Positions 25,659-36,054 are shown, numbered from the stretch's first letter. The stretch is 64,000 nt of DNA from Deltaproteobacteria bacterium (GCA_021847425.1 JAJZRF010000002.1:16727-80726), one strand, 5' to 3'. Made by a program: numbers and translations. The notes: generated by a model not told the origin, from the letters alone.

Positions 25659-26522
25659 CTACCTCTGCGCCAGAGCAACGGCCCCCAGCCTTTGCTTGAT
25701 GTCATGCAGGAGTTGGAGGGGAACACGGATGGTTTTAGCGCTGCCGCCCAGAGGGGTGGCAGGGTGTTTGTCCCCATGAAAATCCGAACCGCCGCTGAGG
25801 AGCAAGCCGTGCCGTGCGGCAAGGGTTTGCAGGAAGCGGCAGACCTTTTTTGAATGGGTGGGATAGAAGGTTTCAATCCCTGCCAGCCCGTAATTCTTGA
25901 GTTGGGCGACAAGGGCAGGGATTTTGTCAAGACCCGGGTCCGAGCAGGCCGGGTGGGCGAGCACCGCAAGGCCGCTGGCCTCGGCAATGCGACCGATTGC
26001 TTCCTCCGCCTGGGGTTTGGCGTGTTCCATAAAGGCGGGGCAGCCGCGTTTGAGGTAGCGGCTGAAGGCATCCTGGGTATTTTTGGCCAACCCCTTTTGG
26101 ACAAGCAGGCGGGCGAAGTGGGGGCGGCCCACCTGATCTCCGGCAATCCGGGCCAGCTCCTCGCTGGTTATGGAGATGCCGAGGGCGTGGAGGCGTGCCA
26201 GTATCCCCTGGTTGCGGATGCGCCGGGCCTGTTGCAGACTTTCCAGAAAAGCGAGGAAGCCGGGGTGGTTATGGTTGAAGCCGTAGCCCAGGATATGGAG
26301 TGAAACCCCATCAAGACCGCTGCTGATCTCTATTCCCGAGACAACCTCAACCCCGGTGACGGCGCCTTGGGCAAGAGCCTCGGGAAGCCCCGCAACGGTG
26401 TCGTGATCGGTGAGGGCGATGGCCGCAAGTCTCCGGCGGGCAGCAAGGGCGAGCAAGGCGGAGGGGGTAAGCAGCCCGTCCGAAAAGGTTGAGTGGGTAT
26501 GGAGATCGATAAACGGCGTCAT
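25659..26522 (-). CDS. PHP domain phosphoesterase (RNase AM/YciV-like)
   Basis: A 287-residue protein of the PHP family, related to E. coli YciV (RNase AM), which degrades short RNAs and 3',5'-bisphosphate nucleotides. Metal-binding motifs are IDLHTHSTFSDG (His8, His10, Asp15), LTDHDT (38-42), VSGIEIS (Glu in the strand), and later a His in AHPACSD and GSDFHGDK near residue 245. The length is normal. The ATG start overlaps no neighbour. Upstream is the pilT promoter region, divergent. The downstream nucleotidyltransferase frame starts within a few bases if its long form is used. Confidence 0.88.
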   Translation of the reverse strand: MTPFIDLHTHSTFSDGLLTPSALLALAARRRLAAIALTDHDTVAGLPEALAQGAVTGVEVVSGIEISSGLDGVSLHILGYGFNHNHPGFLAFLESLQQARRIRNQGILARLHALGISITSEELARIAGDQVGRPHFARLLVQKGLAKNTQDAFSRYLKRGCPAFMEHAKPQAEEAIGRIAEASGLAVLAHPACSDPGLDKIPALVAQLKNYGLAGIETFYPTHSKKVCRFLQTLAARHGLLLSGGSDFHGDKHPATPLGGSAKTIRVPLQLLHDIKQRLGAVALAQR

Positions 26523-26590
26523 TTTTTACCACTATTTGCGCAAGGGCTTGCTTTTTTGCATGGAGTAATTTGGTCCGACTCTATATACTA

Positions 26591-26603
26591 GCACCACTGG
26601 TGC
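26591..26603. repeat. Perfect short palindrome upstream of pilT
   Basis: GCACCA-C-TGGTGC is a 6-bp inverted repeat around a central base. It lies one base downstream of a TATACT hexamer at 26584-26589 in the divergent PHP/pilT interval, where an operator or start-site element would be expected. No regulator is assigned. Confidence 0.4.
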
Positions 26604-26685
26604 ATAAATGCTGTATGGATGAGCAGCTCTTTCCGGGGGCTTATCTTCCGCTAACATCAACCTGCTGATTACAGGAGTTTTTGGC

Positions 26686-27768
26686 ATGGCTCAGATCGAT
26701 GCTTTTTTTAAACTGATGAACGAGCAGGGAGCCTCGGATCTGCACATGGTTTCCGGTCAGCAGCCGATCCTGCGTATCCGGGGCGAGATGGAGCGGGTCA
26801 AGTACAAGGTCCTTGGCAACGACGAGCTCAAGGCCATGCTCTATGAGATTGTTTCCGAGGAAAAGGTGAAGGTCTTCGAGGAGACCGGCGATGTGGATTT
26901 CGGCTATGAAATTGCCGGGCTTGCCCGCTACCGCGGCAACCTCTTCATGCAGAAATACGGGATCGGCGCGGTATTTCGTGAGATTCCCAGCAATATCCTG
27001 GGCTGCGAGCAGTTGGGGTTGCCCCAGGTTGTTTCGCAGCTCGCCACCCTGCCCAAGGGGATGGTTCTGGTCACAGGCCCTACGGGCAGCGGCAAATCGA
27101 CCACCCTGGCCGCCATTGTCGATCAGGCCAACAAGCTGCGGAAGGACCACATCCTGACCATCGAAGACCCCATCGAGTTCGTGCACAAGAGCCAAAACTG
27201 CATCGTGAACCACCGGGAGGTGGGGCTGCACACCCAATCCTTCTCCGCCGCCCTGCGCGGTGCGCTCCGTGAAGATCCGGATATCATCATGGTCGGCGAA
27301 ATGCGCGACCTGGAAACCATCGCCCTGGCCATGGAAGCGGCCATGACCGGGCATCTGGTTTTCGGCACCCTGCACACCCTGAACGCCAACAAGACCGTGG
27401 ACAGGATCATCGAAATCTTCCCGTCCAGTCAGCAGGCCCAGGTTCGCTCCACCTTGGCGGACGCCCTGAAGGCCGTGGTCTCCCAAACCCTTTTCAAACG
27501 GGTGGATATCAAGGGGCGCTGTGCCGCGCTGGAGATTCTGATCTGCACCCCGGCGGTGCGGAATCTGATCCGGGAGGGCAAAACCTATCAAATACCATCC
27601 GCCATGCAGACCGGGAAGAAATTCGGGATGCAGACCCTGGATGACGCGATCATGGATCTGATCAAAAAAGGCTGGATTTCCGGGGATGACGCCTATGTAA
27701 ACTGCATTGACAAGAGCAAGTTCGTGCAGTTTCTTAAAAAACCGCCCACGGATTTCACCGATGCGTGA
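26686..27768 (+). CDS. pilT: Type IV pilus retraction ATPase PilT
   Basis: A hexameric secretion-superfamily ATPase at the inner-membrane base of the type IV pilus, driving retraction and twitching. The 360 residues include Walker A GPTGSGKST at 131-139, the Asp box with Glu160 in LTIEDPIEF, Walker B-like DIIMVGEMRD (199-208), and the His box TGHLVFGTLHT (221-231). AIRNLIRE-like C-terminal motifs of PilT appear as AVRNLIREGK near 285-295. A promoter region precedes it. No other pil genes are in the window. The downstream neighbour comEC is convergent; linkage of pilus retraction and DNA uptake is biologically sensible but not an operon here. Confidence 0.95.
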   Translation: MAQIDAFFKLMNEQGASDLHMVSGQQPILRIRGEMERVKYKVLGNDELKAMLYEIVSEEKVKVFEETGDVDFGYEIAGLARYRGNLFMQKYGIGAVFREIPSNILGCEQLGLPQVVSQLATLPKGMVLVTGPTGSGKSTTLAAIVDQANKLRKDHILTIEDPIEFVHKSQNCIVNHREVGLHTQSFSAALRGALREDPDIIMVGEMRDLETIALAMEAAMTGHLVFGTLHTLNANKTVDRIIEIFPSSQQAQVRSTLADALKAVVSQTLFKRVDIKGRCAALEILICTPAVRNLIREGKTYQIPSAMQTGKKFGMQTLDDAIMDLIKKGWISGDDAYVNCIDKSKFVQFLKKPPTDFTDA

Positions 27769-27798
27769 GCGGTGGGCGCCGTTCGTGTGTCAGCTGGG

Positions 27799-30285
27799 TC
27801 ACAGGGCTTCCTGCGCCTCATTGGTGGCCCGATAGGGGTGGGCGGTTATTTTTTTTCCGTCTGACACGAAAAAAATGCTGCCTTGCCGGGCCGTTGAAAA
27901 GATATCCGTTCCGGAGTCCCGATACTGCGGCGGAGGAAATGGTTCCTTTTTGCCGGTTGACACCACGCAGTAGCGCGGTTTGACGGCCGCCACGAACCTG
28001 GCGCTGCCCGATGATCCCAAGCCGTGATGGGGCGCCAGCAGGACATCGGCTTTGAGCAGATCTCCCTTCTCCAAGATGTTTTCTTCGTGGTCCTTTTCGA
28101 TATCTCCTGGAAAAAGAAAGGCGTTGCTGCCGTTGTCCAAGCGCAGAACCAGTCCCCTGTTGTTCGGGTTGCCAGAGATTGCCCTTCTGTCCGCGACCGG
28201 CTCTTTGTTTTCGGCAAGAGCCAGATTGGCCAGGCAGGTGATGGCAAAGCCTTTTTTCCCGGTGGCAAGCACTTCCCCCGCGCGGGCGACCCGTACCTGG
28301 CAGCCGTTTTTCTCGGCGTCCTGGAGAAAAGCGGCAAAGCCTGGCTCCTGGGAGCTGGTCTCGCTGAGCCAGAGAACCTTTGGCTGAAATCGCTTGATGA
28401 TCCAGGGCAAGCCGTTAAAATGATCGGCATGGGCATGGGTGAGGATAATCTCCTCCACCCGTCTGACCTGATGATGCCATAAAAATGGCGCGATCACCCG
28501 TTCTCCCACATTGAAAAGATCGTTGGGCGGGCCGCCGCCGTCGATTAAGATGACACGGCTGTCGGGTTGCTCCACGACCGTGGCGCTGCCGTTTCCCACG
28601 GCCAGGAAAGAGATCCGCGTCGAGTTGTCATGCCATTTCGGCAGCGGGGTGTAGCCGGAAAGCAGCAGGGCGAAGCAGGCAAGCATGGCCAGGACGGGAA
28701 GCGGTCGCTGGGTGTGGAAGATCAGGAAAAGGAGCCCGTAGGAAAGGGCCATTAGGGGGATGGTCGGCGTGGGGAGCCAGAGAGAAGAGAACGGCAGTCC
28801 GGCAAGAAAACCGGTGAGCACATGGGAAATATGGATGCCGAGAGCTCCTGCCTTTAAAAGAAACACCGCGGCTGTTGGGGCAAACGGCTGGGCGAGAATG
28901 GCCATCAGGCCCAAGGGCAGGGTCCAGAAGCAGAGGGGCGGCGTGACCAGGAGGGTGGTTATGGGGCCTGTCAGGGAAATTCTGTTGAAGTGAAACAGGG
29001 CGAGCGGGGCTGTGGCGAGAAAGGCGGCGCAGGAGATGAAAAGCCCGGAGATGACGAGGTAGCGCAGGGTCTGCAAGGGAGAACGGTTGTCCTTTTTAGG
29101 GCGCCAGGCAGCGAGCCGCGGCATGGCGAGGATTATTGCCGCGGTGGCGGCAAAGGAGAGCTGGAAGGAGGCGGTGTGGATGCTGAGCGGATTCAGCAGG
29201 AGGATGCAGAGAGCGGCAATGGCAAGGTTGTTCAGGCTTGACCACTGGCGATCCAGGAGAATGGCGGTGATGAAAACGCCTGTCATGATCAGAGACCGCG
29301 CCACAGGGGGCTGAAAACCGGCAAAGCCGGTGTAGAGAAAGAGCACGGGGAACGAGAGGGCCAGGGCGATCTTGGCCGCAGGCAGGCGGAGCAGCAGCCA
29401 AGGGAAGCGACCGGCCAGAAAGCGGAAGAAAACCGTGGTCAGGAAAGCCACGACAACAAGATGGCTCCCGGAAATGGCAAGAATGTGCATGATGCCGGTT
29501 GCCCGATACATCTCCGAGACTTCCGGCGAGAGGCCGCTGCTGTCTCCGATGAGGAGGGCCTGGTACAGCGCAGCATCGCCCGGGGTAAGGCGAGCATAAA
29601 GAAAGGCCTCGAACTGCTGCCGGAATCTCTCAAGAAAATAGGGGTCCGGCATGGAAAAGCGGTTGGTGGCCAGGGGGAAAATGGGCTGAATGAAAAGTGG
29701 GGTGGCGACCCAGCCTTTGACCATGATCTCTTCGGTGGCAAGATACCCGGCATAGTCAAAGGCGCCAGGGGTTGCCTGCCTGTCCGGCAGGGAAAGCCGG
29801 GCGCGCACCAGATAATCCTGGCCGGGAACGAACCCCTTAAGCTGCGGGGCGTTTACCGTGAGTGCGACGCGACCTGTTGTCGAAACGGGGGCCTGGGCCG
29901 AAGGGAGCAGGATGCTGTCCGTCTCAAGGACGAGATGGGTTTTTGCATCCTTGAAAACAGGTTTGCGGATCAATTTTCCAGTTAGGGAGGCATCCTGCTT
30001 TTCCGGGATGAGGCGGGCGAGATGATGGGCCGGCAGTTCCGGTGACAGGAACGATTCTGTATACAGCAGGCCGCAGAGAAAGAACAAGGGGAGCAGCAGG
30101 GTCAGGAATACGAAGCGGGCCTGCGGCCAACGGAGCAGGGCGATGGCTGCCAGAGTCGCGGTCAGGGCGGCCGGCAGCCAGAGGGAGGCGGCTGCCGGCT
30201 GCCAGTCGGCCCCGGCGGTCATTGCTCCGGCTCCAAAGGCCAGGAGGGGAGGCAGAAGAGGGTTGCGGTCTGTCAGGGGCAGCAT
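27799..30285 (-). CDS. comEC: ComEC/Rec2 DNA uptake channel protein
   Basis: An 828-residue inner-membrane protein thought to move single-stranded DNA into the cell during natural transformation. The N-terminal part has several membrane helices and a soluble DUF4131-like OB region. The central Competence domain has the motif LLIGDSSGLSPEVSEMYRATG and then ILAISGSHLVV near residue 270, followed by a dense set of helices. The C-terminal metallo-beta-lactamase-like domain carries LTHAHADHFNG near residue 615. It is full length. Together with pilT it suggests competence or DNA scavenging capacity. It is convergent with pilT. Confidence 0.93.
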   Translation of the reverse strand: MLPLTDRNPLLPPLLAFGAGAMTAGADWQPAAASLWLPAALTATLAAIALLRWPQARFVFLTLLLPLFFLCGLLYTESFLSPELPAHHLARLIPEKQDASLTGKLIRKPVFKDAKTHLVLETDSILLPSAQAPVSTTGRVALTVNAPQLKGFVPGQDYLVRARLSLPDRQATPGAFDYAGYLATEEIMVKGWVATPLFIQPIFPLATNRFSMPDPYFLERFRQQFEAFLYARLTPGDAALYQALLIGDSSGLSPEVSEMYRATGIMHILAISGSHLVVVAFLTTVFFRFLAGRFPWLLLRLPAAKIALALSFPVLFLYTGFAGFQPPVARSLIMTGVFITAILLDRQWSSLNNLAIAALCILLLNPLSIHTASFQLSFAATAAIILAMPRLAAWRPKKDNRSPLQTLRYLVISGLFISCAAFLATAPLALFHFNRISLTGPITTLLVTPPLCFWTLPLGLMAILAQPFAPTAAVFLLKAGALGIHISHVLTGFLAGLPFSSLWLPTPTIPLMALSYGLLFLIFHTQRPLPVLAMLACFALLLSGYTPLPKWHDNSTRISFLAVGNGSATVVEQPDSRVILIDGGGPPNDLFNVGERVIAPFLWHHQVRRVEEIILTHAHADHFNGLPWIIKRFQPKVLWLSETSSQEPGFAAFLQDAEKNGCQVRVARAGEVLATGKKGFAITCLANLALAENKEPVADRRAISGNPNNRGLVLRLDNGSNAFLFPGDIEKDHEENILEKGDLLKADVLLAPHHGLGSSGSARFVAAVKPRYCVVSTGKKEPFPPPQYRDSGTDIFSTARQGSIFFVSDGKKITAHPYRATNEAQEAL

Positions 30286-30397
30286 GTGTTTTGTTTGCGG
30301 ACTTACTGCCGGGAAAGGATCAGCAAGCCTTGGCTGGTCTGGTTATTCGGCGTGCTGCCCCATGCGCGGCAATGAAAAATGAAGAACGGAACCGGGG

Positions 30398-31750
30398 TCA
30401 ATCCAGAAAATGTTTGAGCTTTTCCCGTCTGCTTGAATGCCGCAACCGATTGAGCGCTTTTTTCTCGATCTGCCGGATGCGTTCCCGCGACACGTTGAAC
30501 CGCTTGCCGATTTCTTCAAGGGTGTATTCCGCGTCCTCGCCTATGCCGAAGCGCAGGCGAATGATTTTTTCCTCCCGGGTGCTCAGGGTATTGAGGATAC
30601 TTGTCACCCGATCGGAGAGTTGCTGGTTTTGCACAGCCTCGTAGGGTGAGATCGATTCCTGGTTTTCCAGAAAGTCTCCCAGGGTGCTGTCGTCGTCGCC
30701 CACCGGGGTTTCCAGAGAGATGGGTTCCCGGGAGGCCTCCAGAATGGCGAGGATCTTGTCCATCGGCAAGCCGGTTTTTTCGGAAATTTCAATGGGGGTC
30801 GGCTCGCGGCCCAGTTCTTTGAGAAGCGAGTAAAACGCCTTGAAAAACTGGCTTCTGAGCTCAAGGAAATGCACCGGCAGCCGGATGGTTCTGGTTTTGT
30901 CAAGAATGGCCCTGGTGATTGCCTGCCTGATCCACCAACTGGCATAGGTGCTGAATTTGTTCCCCTTGGTATAGTCAAAACGGAAAACGGCCCGCATCAG
31001 GCCGAGATTGCCTTCCTGAATAAGGTCGGCCAGGGTGAGGCCCTGGTGCATGTAACGCTTGGCAATGCTGACGACAAGGCGGAGATTGGCCTTGATCATG
31101 GCATCCTTGGCAACCTCGATGGAGCGGTGGAACATCTCCAGTTTGCAATGCATTTCCTGAAGTTTTTTGTTGCGCGGATGCATCTGGCAGGCCTTGACAA
31201 TGGCGCGCATCATGAAATTGAGGTGCTGCTTTTTAGGTTTCAGGGTTGGGTCGCGTTTTTCCCAAAGGTCAATGCGCTCAACAAGCTGGTCCAGTTCCTC
31301 GGTCCCATGCTGGTCCTGGCGAACCGAGCGGATTATCGCGTCAAAGCCCTCGCGGATGGTTTTGCTGTATTTTTCCTCTTCCTGCGGGGTGAGCAGCTCG
31401 AACTTCCCCATCTCCCGGAGGTAGGTGGTGGTGGTTTCTTCCGGCTCCGGGCTATCTTCCTTGGAAACAAGGGCGGCGGCGTCCATGAGCTTGTCGTCGT
31501 CATCGTCCAGGGGCACGTCATCGTGCTGACCATCCCCGCCACCCTCCCAGTTTTTGCCATCGAGGGTTTTTTTCTTGCCGGATTTCTCCTGGCTGACTAT
31601 TTCGATATTGTTCTCGTTGAGAAAATCGAAAATGCCGTCGATGGCATCAGCGTCTTTGCCTTCTGGAATCAGGTCGTTCAGAAAGCTGAGGGTGACGCAG
31701 CCGTCATCTTTTCCGGCTTCGAGTAATCTGGCTTTTATATCGGCAGGCAC
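30398..31750 (-). CDS. Sigma-70 family RNA polymerase sigma factor with region 1.1 (RpoD-like)
   Basis: A 450-residue sigma factor. Residues of about 1-55 resemble region 1.1 (ADIKARLLEAGKDDG and later). An acidic linker (near 75-90, several Asp in a row) follows. Region 1.2 is TYLREMGKFELLTPQEE. Regions 2.1-2.4 include NLRLVVSIAKRYMHQGLTL and FSTYASWWIRQAITRAI. Region 3, and region 4.2 LEEIGKRFNVSRERIRQIE, complete the set. The stretch after 2.4 (LDKTRTIRLPVHFLELRSQF) departs from the usual primary-sigma sequence (ADQARTIRIPVHMIE), and there is no dnaG or rpsU neighbour, so this may be a second, RpoS/RpoD-type factor rather than the primary one. Confidence 0.85.
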   Translation of the reverse strand: MPADIKARLLEAGKDDGCVTLSFLNDLIPEGKDADAIDGIFDFLNENNIEIVSQEKSGKKKTLDGKNWEGGGDGQHDDVPLDDDDDKLMDAAALVSKEDSPEPEETTTTYLREMGKFELLTPQEEEKYSKTIREGFDAIIRSVRQDQHGTEELDQLVERIDLWEKRDPTLKPKKQHLNFMMRAIVKACQMHPRNKKLQEMHCKLEMFHRSIEVAKDAMIKANLRLVVSIAKRYMHQGLTLADLIQEGNLGLMRAVFRFDYTKGNKFSTYASWWIRQAITRAILDKTRTIRLPVHFLELRSQFFKAFYSLLKELGREPTPIEISEKTGLPMDKILAILEASREPISLETPVGDDDSTLGDFLENQESISPYEAVQNQQLSDRVTSILNTLSTREEKIIRLRFGIGEDAEYTLEEIGKRFNVSRERIRQIEKKALNRLRHSSRREKLKHFLD

Positions 31751-32369
31751 GGGCTAACCTCTCCTGGTTTCAAAGTTTTTTTCTGTTTCAGACAGACGCT
31801 GATTTTCGGTGTGACTGGGGCAGAAAACTTAACATTATACAAATAGTATCAGACGATGGCAAGGAAAAGTGAATAAAAAATAATTGGTAGTTTTTTTCAG
31901 GTGGTTTCTGAATTTACGAAAAAAATGTTGACACTGGTTAGATTAGCCAATAGTATTCCGCATCGCATACTAAAAAATCAAGCCCATATCTTACCGCCGT
32001 AATAGTAAGGCCAAGATAATCCGAGAATGTACACCCAGCCCTCTGACCCAATTCTCGAAAAACGACCCGTTTAATTTCATATTATTGCTCTCTGTAAAAT
32101 TTCCGCATTGTCGAAAATTGCCTGGTATATCCGCTCAGTTAGATCGCGTCGGGCGGTTTATTTTTTTCGTGTTACTGCGGAGACATTCCAACATTTTTTC
32201 ATTTCAGATTTTTTCTGTTGTGATGGAGACGGGCACGGATATCGTGCTGTTCATGTTTTCCAGTCATGTCTTAAAATTTGAGTTCTTTTTAAAAAAATTG
32301 CCAGGGGCAGCCGCGTTTTAATCTTTTTAATATTGAGCGCAGCATACGGAAGCTGGAGAAAGGGATTGC
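31751..32369. other. Divergent sigma factor/rho intergenic region with long rho leader, 619 bp
   Basis: The region holds the plus-strand promoter described separately and about 400 bases of untranslated leader before rho. The leader has a small hairpin with CTTAC/GTAAG arms (around 31992-32012), pyrimidine-rich stretches (for example near 32160-32215), and no convincing gene; a 78-codon frame at 32085-32321 has no protein-like features. Long leaders upstream of rho mediate autogenous control in enterobacteria, so a similar role is possible. Confidence 0.5.
31928..31956 (+). promoter_or_regulatory. Consensus sigma-70 promoter upstream of rho
   Basis: A perfect TTGACA (31928-31933), a 17-base spacer and TAGTAT (31951-31956), pointing to rho. 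Transcription would start near 31963, about 400 bases before the rho ATG. Confidence 0.7.
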
Positions 32370-33629
32370 ATGAACTTATCTGAACTTAAATTGATGAAAA
32401 TCACCGAGCTGACCAAGCTCGCCAAGGATTACCGTATTGAAGAATACAGCGCCATGCGCAAGCAGGAGCTGATTTTTGCCATCCTGCAGGCCGCCGGCGG
32501 GCAGGCCGAGAAAAACGGTGAGAACTGGGGCAGCGGTGTGCTTGAGGTTCTGCCCGACGGCTTTGGCTTTCTGCGGGCGCCGTATTACAATTATCTGCCC
32601 GGGCCCGACGACATCTATGTCTCGCCTTCCCAAATCCGGCGGCTCAATCTCCGCACCGGTGATACCATAGAGGGGCCGGTCCGCACTCCCAAGGAAGGCG
32701 AACGCTATTTTGCCCTGCTCAAGGTTGATAGCGTCAATTTTGATCCGCCGGAAAAGGCCCGGGATAAAACCCTGTTTTCCAACCTTACTCCGTTGCATCC
32801 CCAGAATCGCATAAATCTTGAGCGGGAGTCGGATAACTATTCCATGCGGATCATGGATATCATGTCTCCCATCGGCAAGGGCCAGCGGGGCCTGATTGTC
32901 GCTCCGCCCAGAACCGGCAAGACCGTGTTGATCAAGGATATTGCCAACAGCATCACCAGGAACCATAAAGAGATTATTCTCATTGTTCTGCTGATCGATG
33001 AGCGGCCCGAAGAAGTCACCGACATGGCCAGGGGGGTTAATGCCGAGGTGATCAGTTCCACCTTTGATGAGCCTCCCCAGCGTCATATCCAGGTGGCCGA
33101 GATGGTGCTCGACAAGGCCCGGCGTCTGGTGGAGCACAAAAAGGATGTGGTGATCCTGCTGGACAGTATCACCCGCCTGGCCAGGGCTTACAATACGGTG
33201 GTGCCGCCAAGCGGCAAGATTCTTTCCGGCGGTGTTGATTCCAATGCCCTGCATCGTCCGAAACGTTTTTTTGGCGCGGCACGGAACATCGAAGAGGGCG
33301 GCAGTCTGACCATTCTTGCCTCTGCCCTGATTGAGACCGGCAGCCGGATGGACGAAGTTATTTTCGAGGAGTTCAAGGGGACCGGCAACATGGAGCTTGT
33401 GCTTGACCGGAAGATTGCGGATCGGAGAATCTTCCCTGCCATCGACATGGCCCGTTCCGGCACACGCAAGGAAGAGCTGCTGCTCACACCGGAAGAATTG
33501 AACAAGGTTTGGATTTTGCGCAAACTTCTGGGTTCCATGAACCCCATCGACGCCATGGAGTTTTTCCTGGCCAAGATGAAGGGTACCCGCTCCAACGCCG
33601 AATTTTTCGATTCCATGAAAGGCGGTTGA
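32370..33629 (+). CDS. rho: Transcription termination factor Rho
   Basis: A hexameric RNA helicase that ends transcription at rut sites. It has 419 residues, the standard length. The N-terminal RNA-binding domain includes [10 protein letters not shown] near residue 61. The RecA-type ATPase has P-loop [11 protein letters not shown] around 177-187, the Q-loop/R-loop region, and [16 protein letters not shown] near 265-280. The ATG is preceded by GGAG at 32354-32357. It is followed by rpmE, prfA and prmC on the same strand, a common order in deltaproteobacteria. Confidence 0.98.
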   Translation: MNLSELKLMKITELTKLAKDYRIEEYSAMRKQELIFAILQAAGGQAEKNGENWGSGVLEVLPDGFGFLRAPYYNYLPGPDDIYVSPSQIRRLNLRTGDTIEGPVRTPKEGERYFALLKVDSVNFDPPEKARDKTLFSNLTPLHPQNRINLERESDNYSMRIMDIMSPIGKGQRGLIVAPPRTGKTVLIKDIANSITRNHKEIILIVLLIDERPEEVTDMARGVNAEVISSTFDEPPQRHIQVAEMVLDKARRLVEHKKDVVILLDSITRLARAYNTVVPPSGKILSGGVDSNALHRPKRFFGAARNIEEGGSLTILASALIETGSRMDEVIFEEFKGTGNMELVLDRKIADRRIFPAIDMARSGTRKEELLLTPEELNKVWILRKLLGSMNPIDAMEFFLAKMKGTRSNAEFFDSMKGG

Positions 33630-33777
33630 TTTTGGTTGGTCCGCAAATCCGGCTTGCAAAAAAAATTATATAAAGATATAGTGCACTGTTTTTGTTCATC
33701 TGGCCAAAAAAAGTGCCAGTCTGGGCTGTGTATAATGGATTTTTTGTTATTTGTTAATTTAATGGAGGTTTCTGGCC

Positions 33778-33987
33778 ATGAAAGAAGGCGTTCATCCCGA
33801 ATATAATAAAATCAACGCTGTATGTGCTTGTGGCAATACAGTTGAACTTGGCTCGGTTCTCTCTGAAATAAAAGTGGAAATCTGTTCCGCCTGTCATCCG
33901 TTCTTTACCGGAAAGCAGAAGCTGATTGACTCTGCCGGCCGGATTGAGAAGTTCAATAAAAAATACGGCAAGAAATCGGCCGAATAA
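33778..33987 (+). CDS. rpmE: 50S ribosomal protein L31 (zinc-containing type)
   Basis: A 69-residue ribosomal protein. The C+ form is indicated by Cys16, Cys18, Cys36 and Cys39 (CACG and CSACHP), which bind zinc. The [20 protein letters not shown] core is diagnostic. The ATG has a strong GGAGG site at 33763-33767. The 148-base gap to rho includes an AT-rich stretch at about 33656-33680 that could hold a promoter. prfA follows. Confidence 0.97.
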   Translation: MKEGVHPEYNKINAVCACGNTVELGSVLSEIKVEICSACHPFFTGKQKLIDSAGRIEKFNKKYGKKSAE

Positions 33988-34078
33988 GAAAAACTGTTTT
34001 TTGGTGTGTTGATGACGCCTTTGAGCCATCCTGTTAGGGGAGATGGTTCAGGGGCGTTCCTTTTTTGACGGGATGATC

Positions 34079-35143
34079 ATGTTTGCCCAACTTGAAAATG
34101 TCGCAGAACGCAAGCTGGCGCTTGAAGCCAGACTTTCAGAGCCACAGTTGGCAAATGATCAAACAGAATTTCGCCGGGTGGCCAAGGAGCATGCCCATCT
34201 AGCCAAACTTGCGGACCTGTACAACCGCTATAAGAAGACAACTAAGGAAATCGCGGATAATCGTCTCCTGCTGCAGGAAGAAGACAGCGAGTTGCGGGAG
34301 CTTGTCCGCGCTGACCTTGCCGAGCTGGAAATCCACCAGGATGCATTGATCAAGGAGCTTCGGGTTGCCCTGCTCCCCAAGGATCCAAACGATGATAAAA
34401 ACACCCTTCTTGAGATCAGGGCCGGCACTGGCGGCGACGAGGCGGCCCTGTTTGTCAGCGATCTGTTCAGGATGTACAGCCGGTATGCTGAGCAGCAGGG
34501 GTGGAAGGTTGAGGTGATGACCAGTAATCCCACCGGGATCGGGGGATTCAAGGAGATTATCGCCCTGATCAGCGGCGACCACGTCTACAGCAAGCTGAAA
34601 TATGAATCCGGCGCCCATCGGGTGCAGCGTGTTCCTGACACGGAAACTCAAGGGAGGATCCATACCTCCGCCGTTACCGTGGCGGTGATGCCCGAAGCAG
34701 AAGAGGTTGAGCTTGATATCAGCCCCAATGATCTGAGGTTTGATGTCTACCGCTCCACCGGTTCAGGCGGGCAAAGCGTCAATACCACCGATTCCGCGGT
34801 CCGGGTTACCCATCTGCCCACCGGGCTGGTGGTGACCTGTCAGGATGAAAAATCCCAGCACAAGAACAAGGCCAAGGCCTTGCAGGTGCTTCGGGCCCGG
34901 CTCCTCGACAAGATGCAGCGCGAACAAGACGAGAAGATGTCCGCGGACCGCAAGAGTCAAGTGGGCAGCGGTGATCGCAGTGAACGCATCCGGACCTATA
35001 ATTTTCCCCAGGGCAGGGTCAGTGATCATCGGATCAATCTCACCCTGTACCAGCTGGATGATATCCTGATGGGGAAACTTGACGATATCATCGACCCGCT
35101 CATTGTTCATTTTCAAACCGAAGCCTTGCAGATCATGCAATAA
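34079..35143 (+). CDS. prfA: Peptide chain release factor 1
   Basis: RF1 reads UAA and UAG stop codons. The catalytic GGQ is at residues 230-232 in [16 protein letters not shown], and the codon-recognition PxT tripeptide is Pro-Asp-Thr at 186-188 in [16 protein letters not shown]. Length is 354 residues from the ATG at 34079 ([10 protein letters not shown]), which matches family N-termini. In-frame ATGs at 34043 and 34073 would add 12 or 2 residues. Its GGQ glutamine is the substrate of PrmC, encoded next. Confidence 0.96.
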   Translation: MFAQLENVAERKLALEARLSEPQLANDQTEFRRVAKEHAHLAKLADLYNRYKKTTKEIADNRLLLQEEDSELRELVRADLAELEIHQDALIKELRVALLPKDPNDDKNTLLEIRAGTGGDEAALFVSDLFRMYSRYAEQQGWKVEVMTSNPTGIGGFKEIIALISGDHVYSKLKYESGAHRVQRVPDTETQGRIHTSAVTVAVMPEAEEVELDISPNDLRFDVYRSTGSGGQSVNTTDSAVRVTHLPTGLVVTCQDEKSQHKNKAKALQVLRARLLDKMQREQDEKMSADRKSQVGSGDRSERIRTYNFPQGRVSDHRINLTLYQLDDILMGKLDDIIDPLIVHFQTEALQIMQ

Positions 35144-35196
35144 AGCGTGTTCCGTGGAGGCGGTTTCCGCTTTTCCCCGGGCCGGAAGATCCACCC

Positions 35197-36054
35197 ATGA
35201 TCCTCAAACAGCTATATCTTGAGAGCGTCCAGCGCCTTGCCGATGCAGGCGTTGCCGAGCCGCAAACTGAAGCAGCGCTCTTGCTGGGGCACGTCCTGAG
35301 TTATTCCAGAACCCAGTTTTTCCTTGCCCTGGGGCAGGAAATCTCTCCGCAGCATCTTTCCCTTTTTCATAAACTTCTTTCCCGGCGTCTCCTTCGGGAA
35401 CCATTGGCCTACATCACCGCGGAGCAGGAATTCTGGTCGTTGCCTTTCACGGTTTCTCCCAGTGTTCTCATTCCCCGGCCCGAGACCGAGGAGCTTCTTG
35501 AGAAAATTTTTGACACGGTGCGGCGGGAAGGTCTGGTGCCTGGCCCGGTGCTGGATCTGGGAGCCGGGAGTGGCGCGATCACCGTTGTCTTGGCCCGCGA
35601 ACTCCAAGAGCGGCAGGTATTCGGGGTGGATCTTTCTCTGGCCGCCCTGGGGGTTGCCAAGGGAAATACCGTTCGGCATCAGGTGCAGCCGAGAATTTTT
35701 TTACTGAACGGGGACTGGTTGACGGCCATCAGGCAGGAAAGAAGGTTTGCCCTGGTTGTCTCAAATCCTCCCTACATAGACGCAGGGGCAATGAACGCCC
35801 TGCAGCCGGAGGTAACCTTTGAGCCGCATGGCGCTCTGAGCGGCGGTGCGGACGGTCTCGCCGATATCCGGGCATTGGCGGCGCAGGTTCACCCGGTAAT
35901 GCTGGCTGGAGGCTTTTTTTTCATGGAGATCGGGGCGGACCAGCAGGAGGCGGTGTTGAAAATCTTTTCTTCCTTTCCTGAATATGATAGGTTGCAGGTC
36001 CATTTTGATCTGGCTGGTTTGCCGCGTATTTTTCAGGCCCGGCGCTGCTGTTGA
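35197..36054 (+). CDS. prmC: Release factor glutamine N5-methyltransferase
   Basis: PrmC methylates the GGQ glutamine of RF1 and RF2 using S-adenosylmethionine. The 285-residue protein has a helical N-terminal domain (1-85), the SAM site [14 protein letters not shown] (118-131) and the catalytic NPPY at 190-193. The ATG follows prfA by 53 bases, the classic prfA-prmC pairing. The downstream murA begins 91 bases later. Confidence 0.95.
   Translation: MILKQLYLESVQRLADAGVAEPQTEAALLLGHVLSYSRTQFFLALGQEISPQHLSLFHKLLSRRLLREPLAYITAEQEFWSLPFTVSPSVLIPRPETEELLEKIFDTVRREGLVPGPVLDLGAGSGAITVVLARELQERQVFGVDLSLAALGVAKGNTVRHQVQPRIFLLNGDWLTAIRQERRFALVVSNPPYIDAGAMNALQPEVTFEPHGALSGGADGLADIRALAAQVHPVMLAGGFFFMEIGADQQEAVLKIFSSFPEYDRLQVHFDLAGLPRIFQARRCC

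Noticed and set aside
32085..32321. 78-codon frame in the rho leader
   Set aside because: Rich in Phe/Ser with no ribosome site or protein-like pattern; more likely leader RNA.
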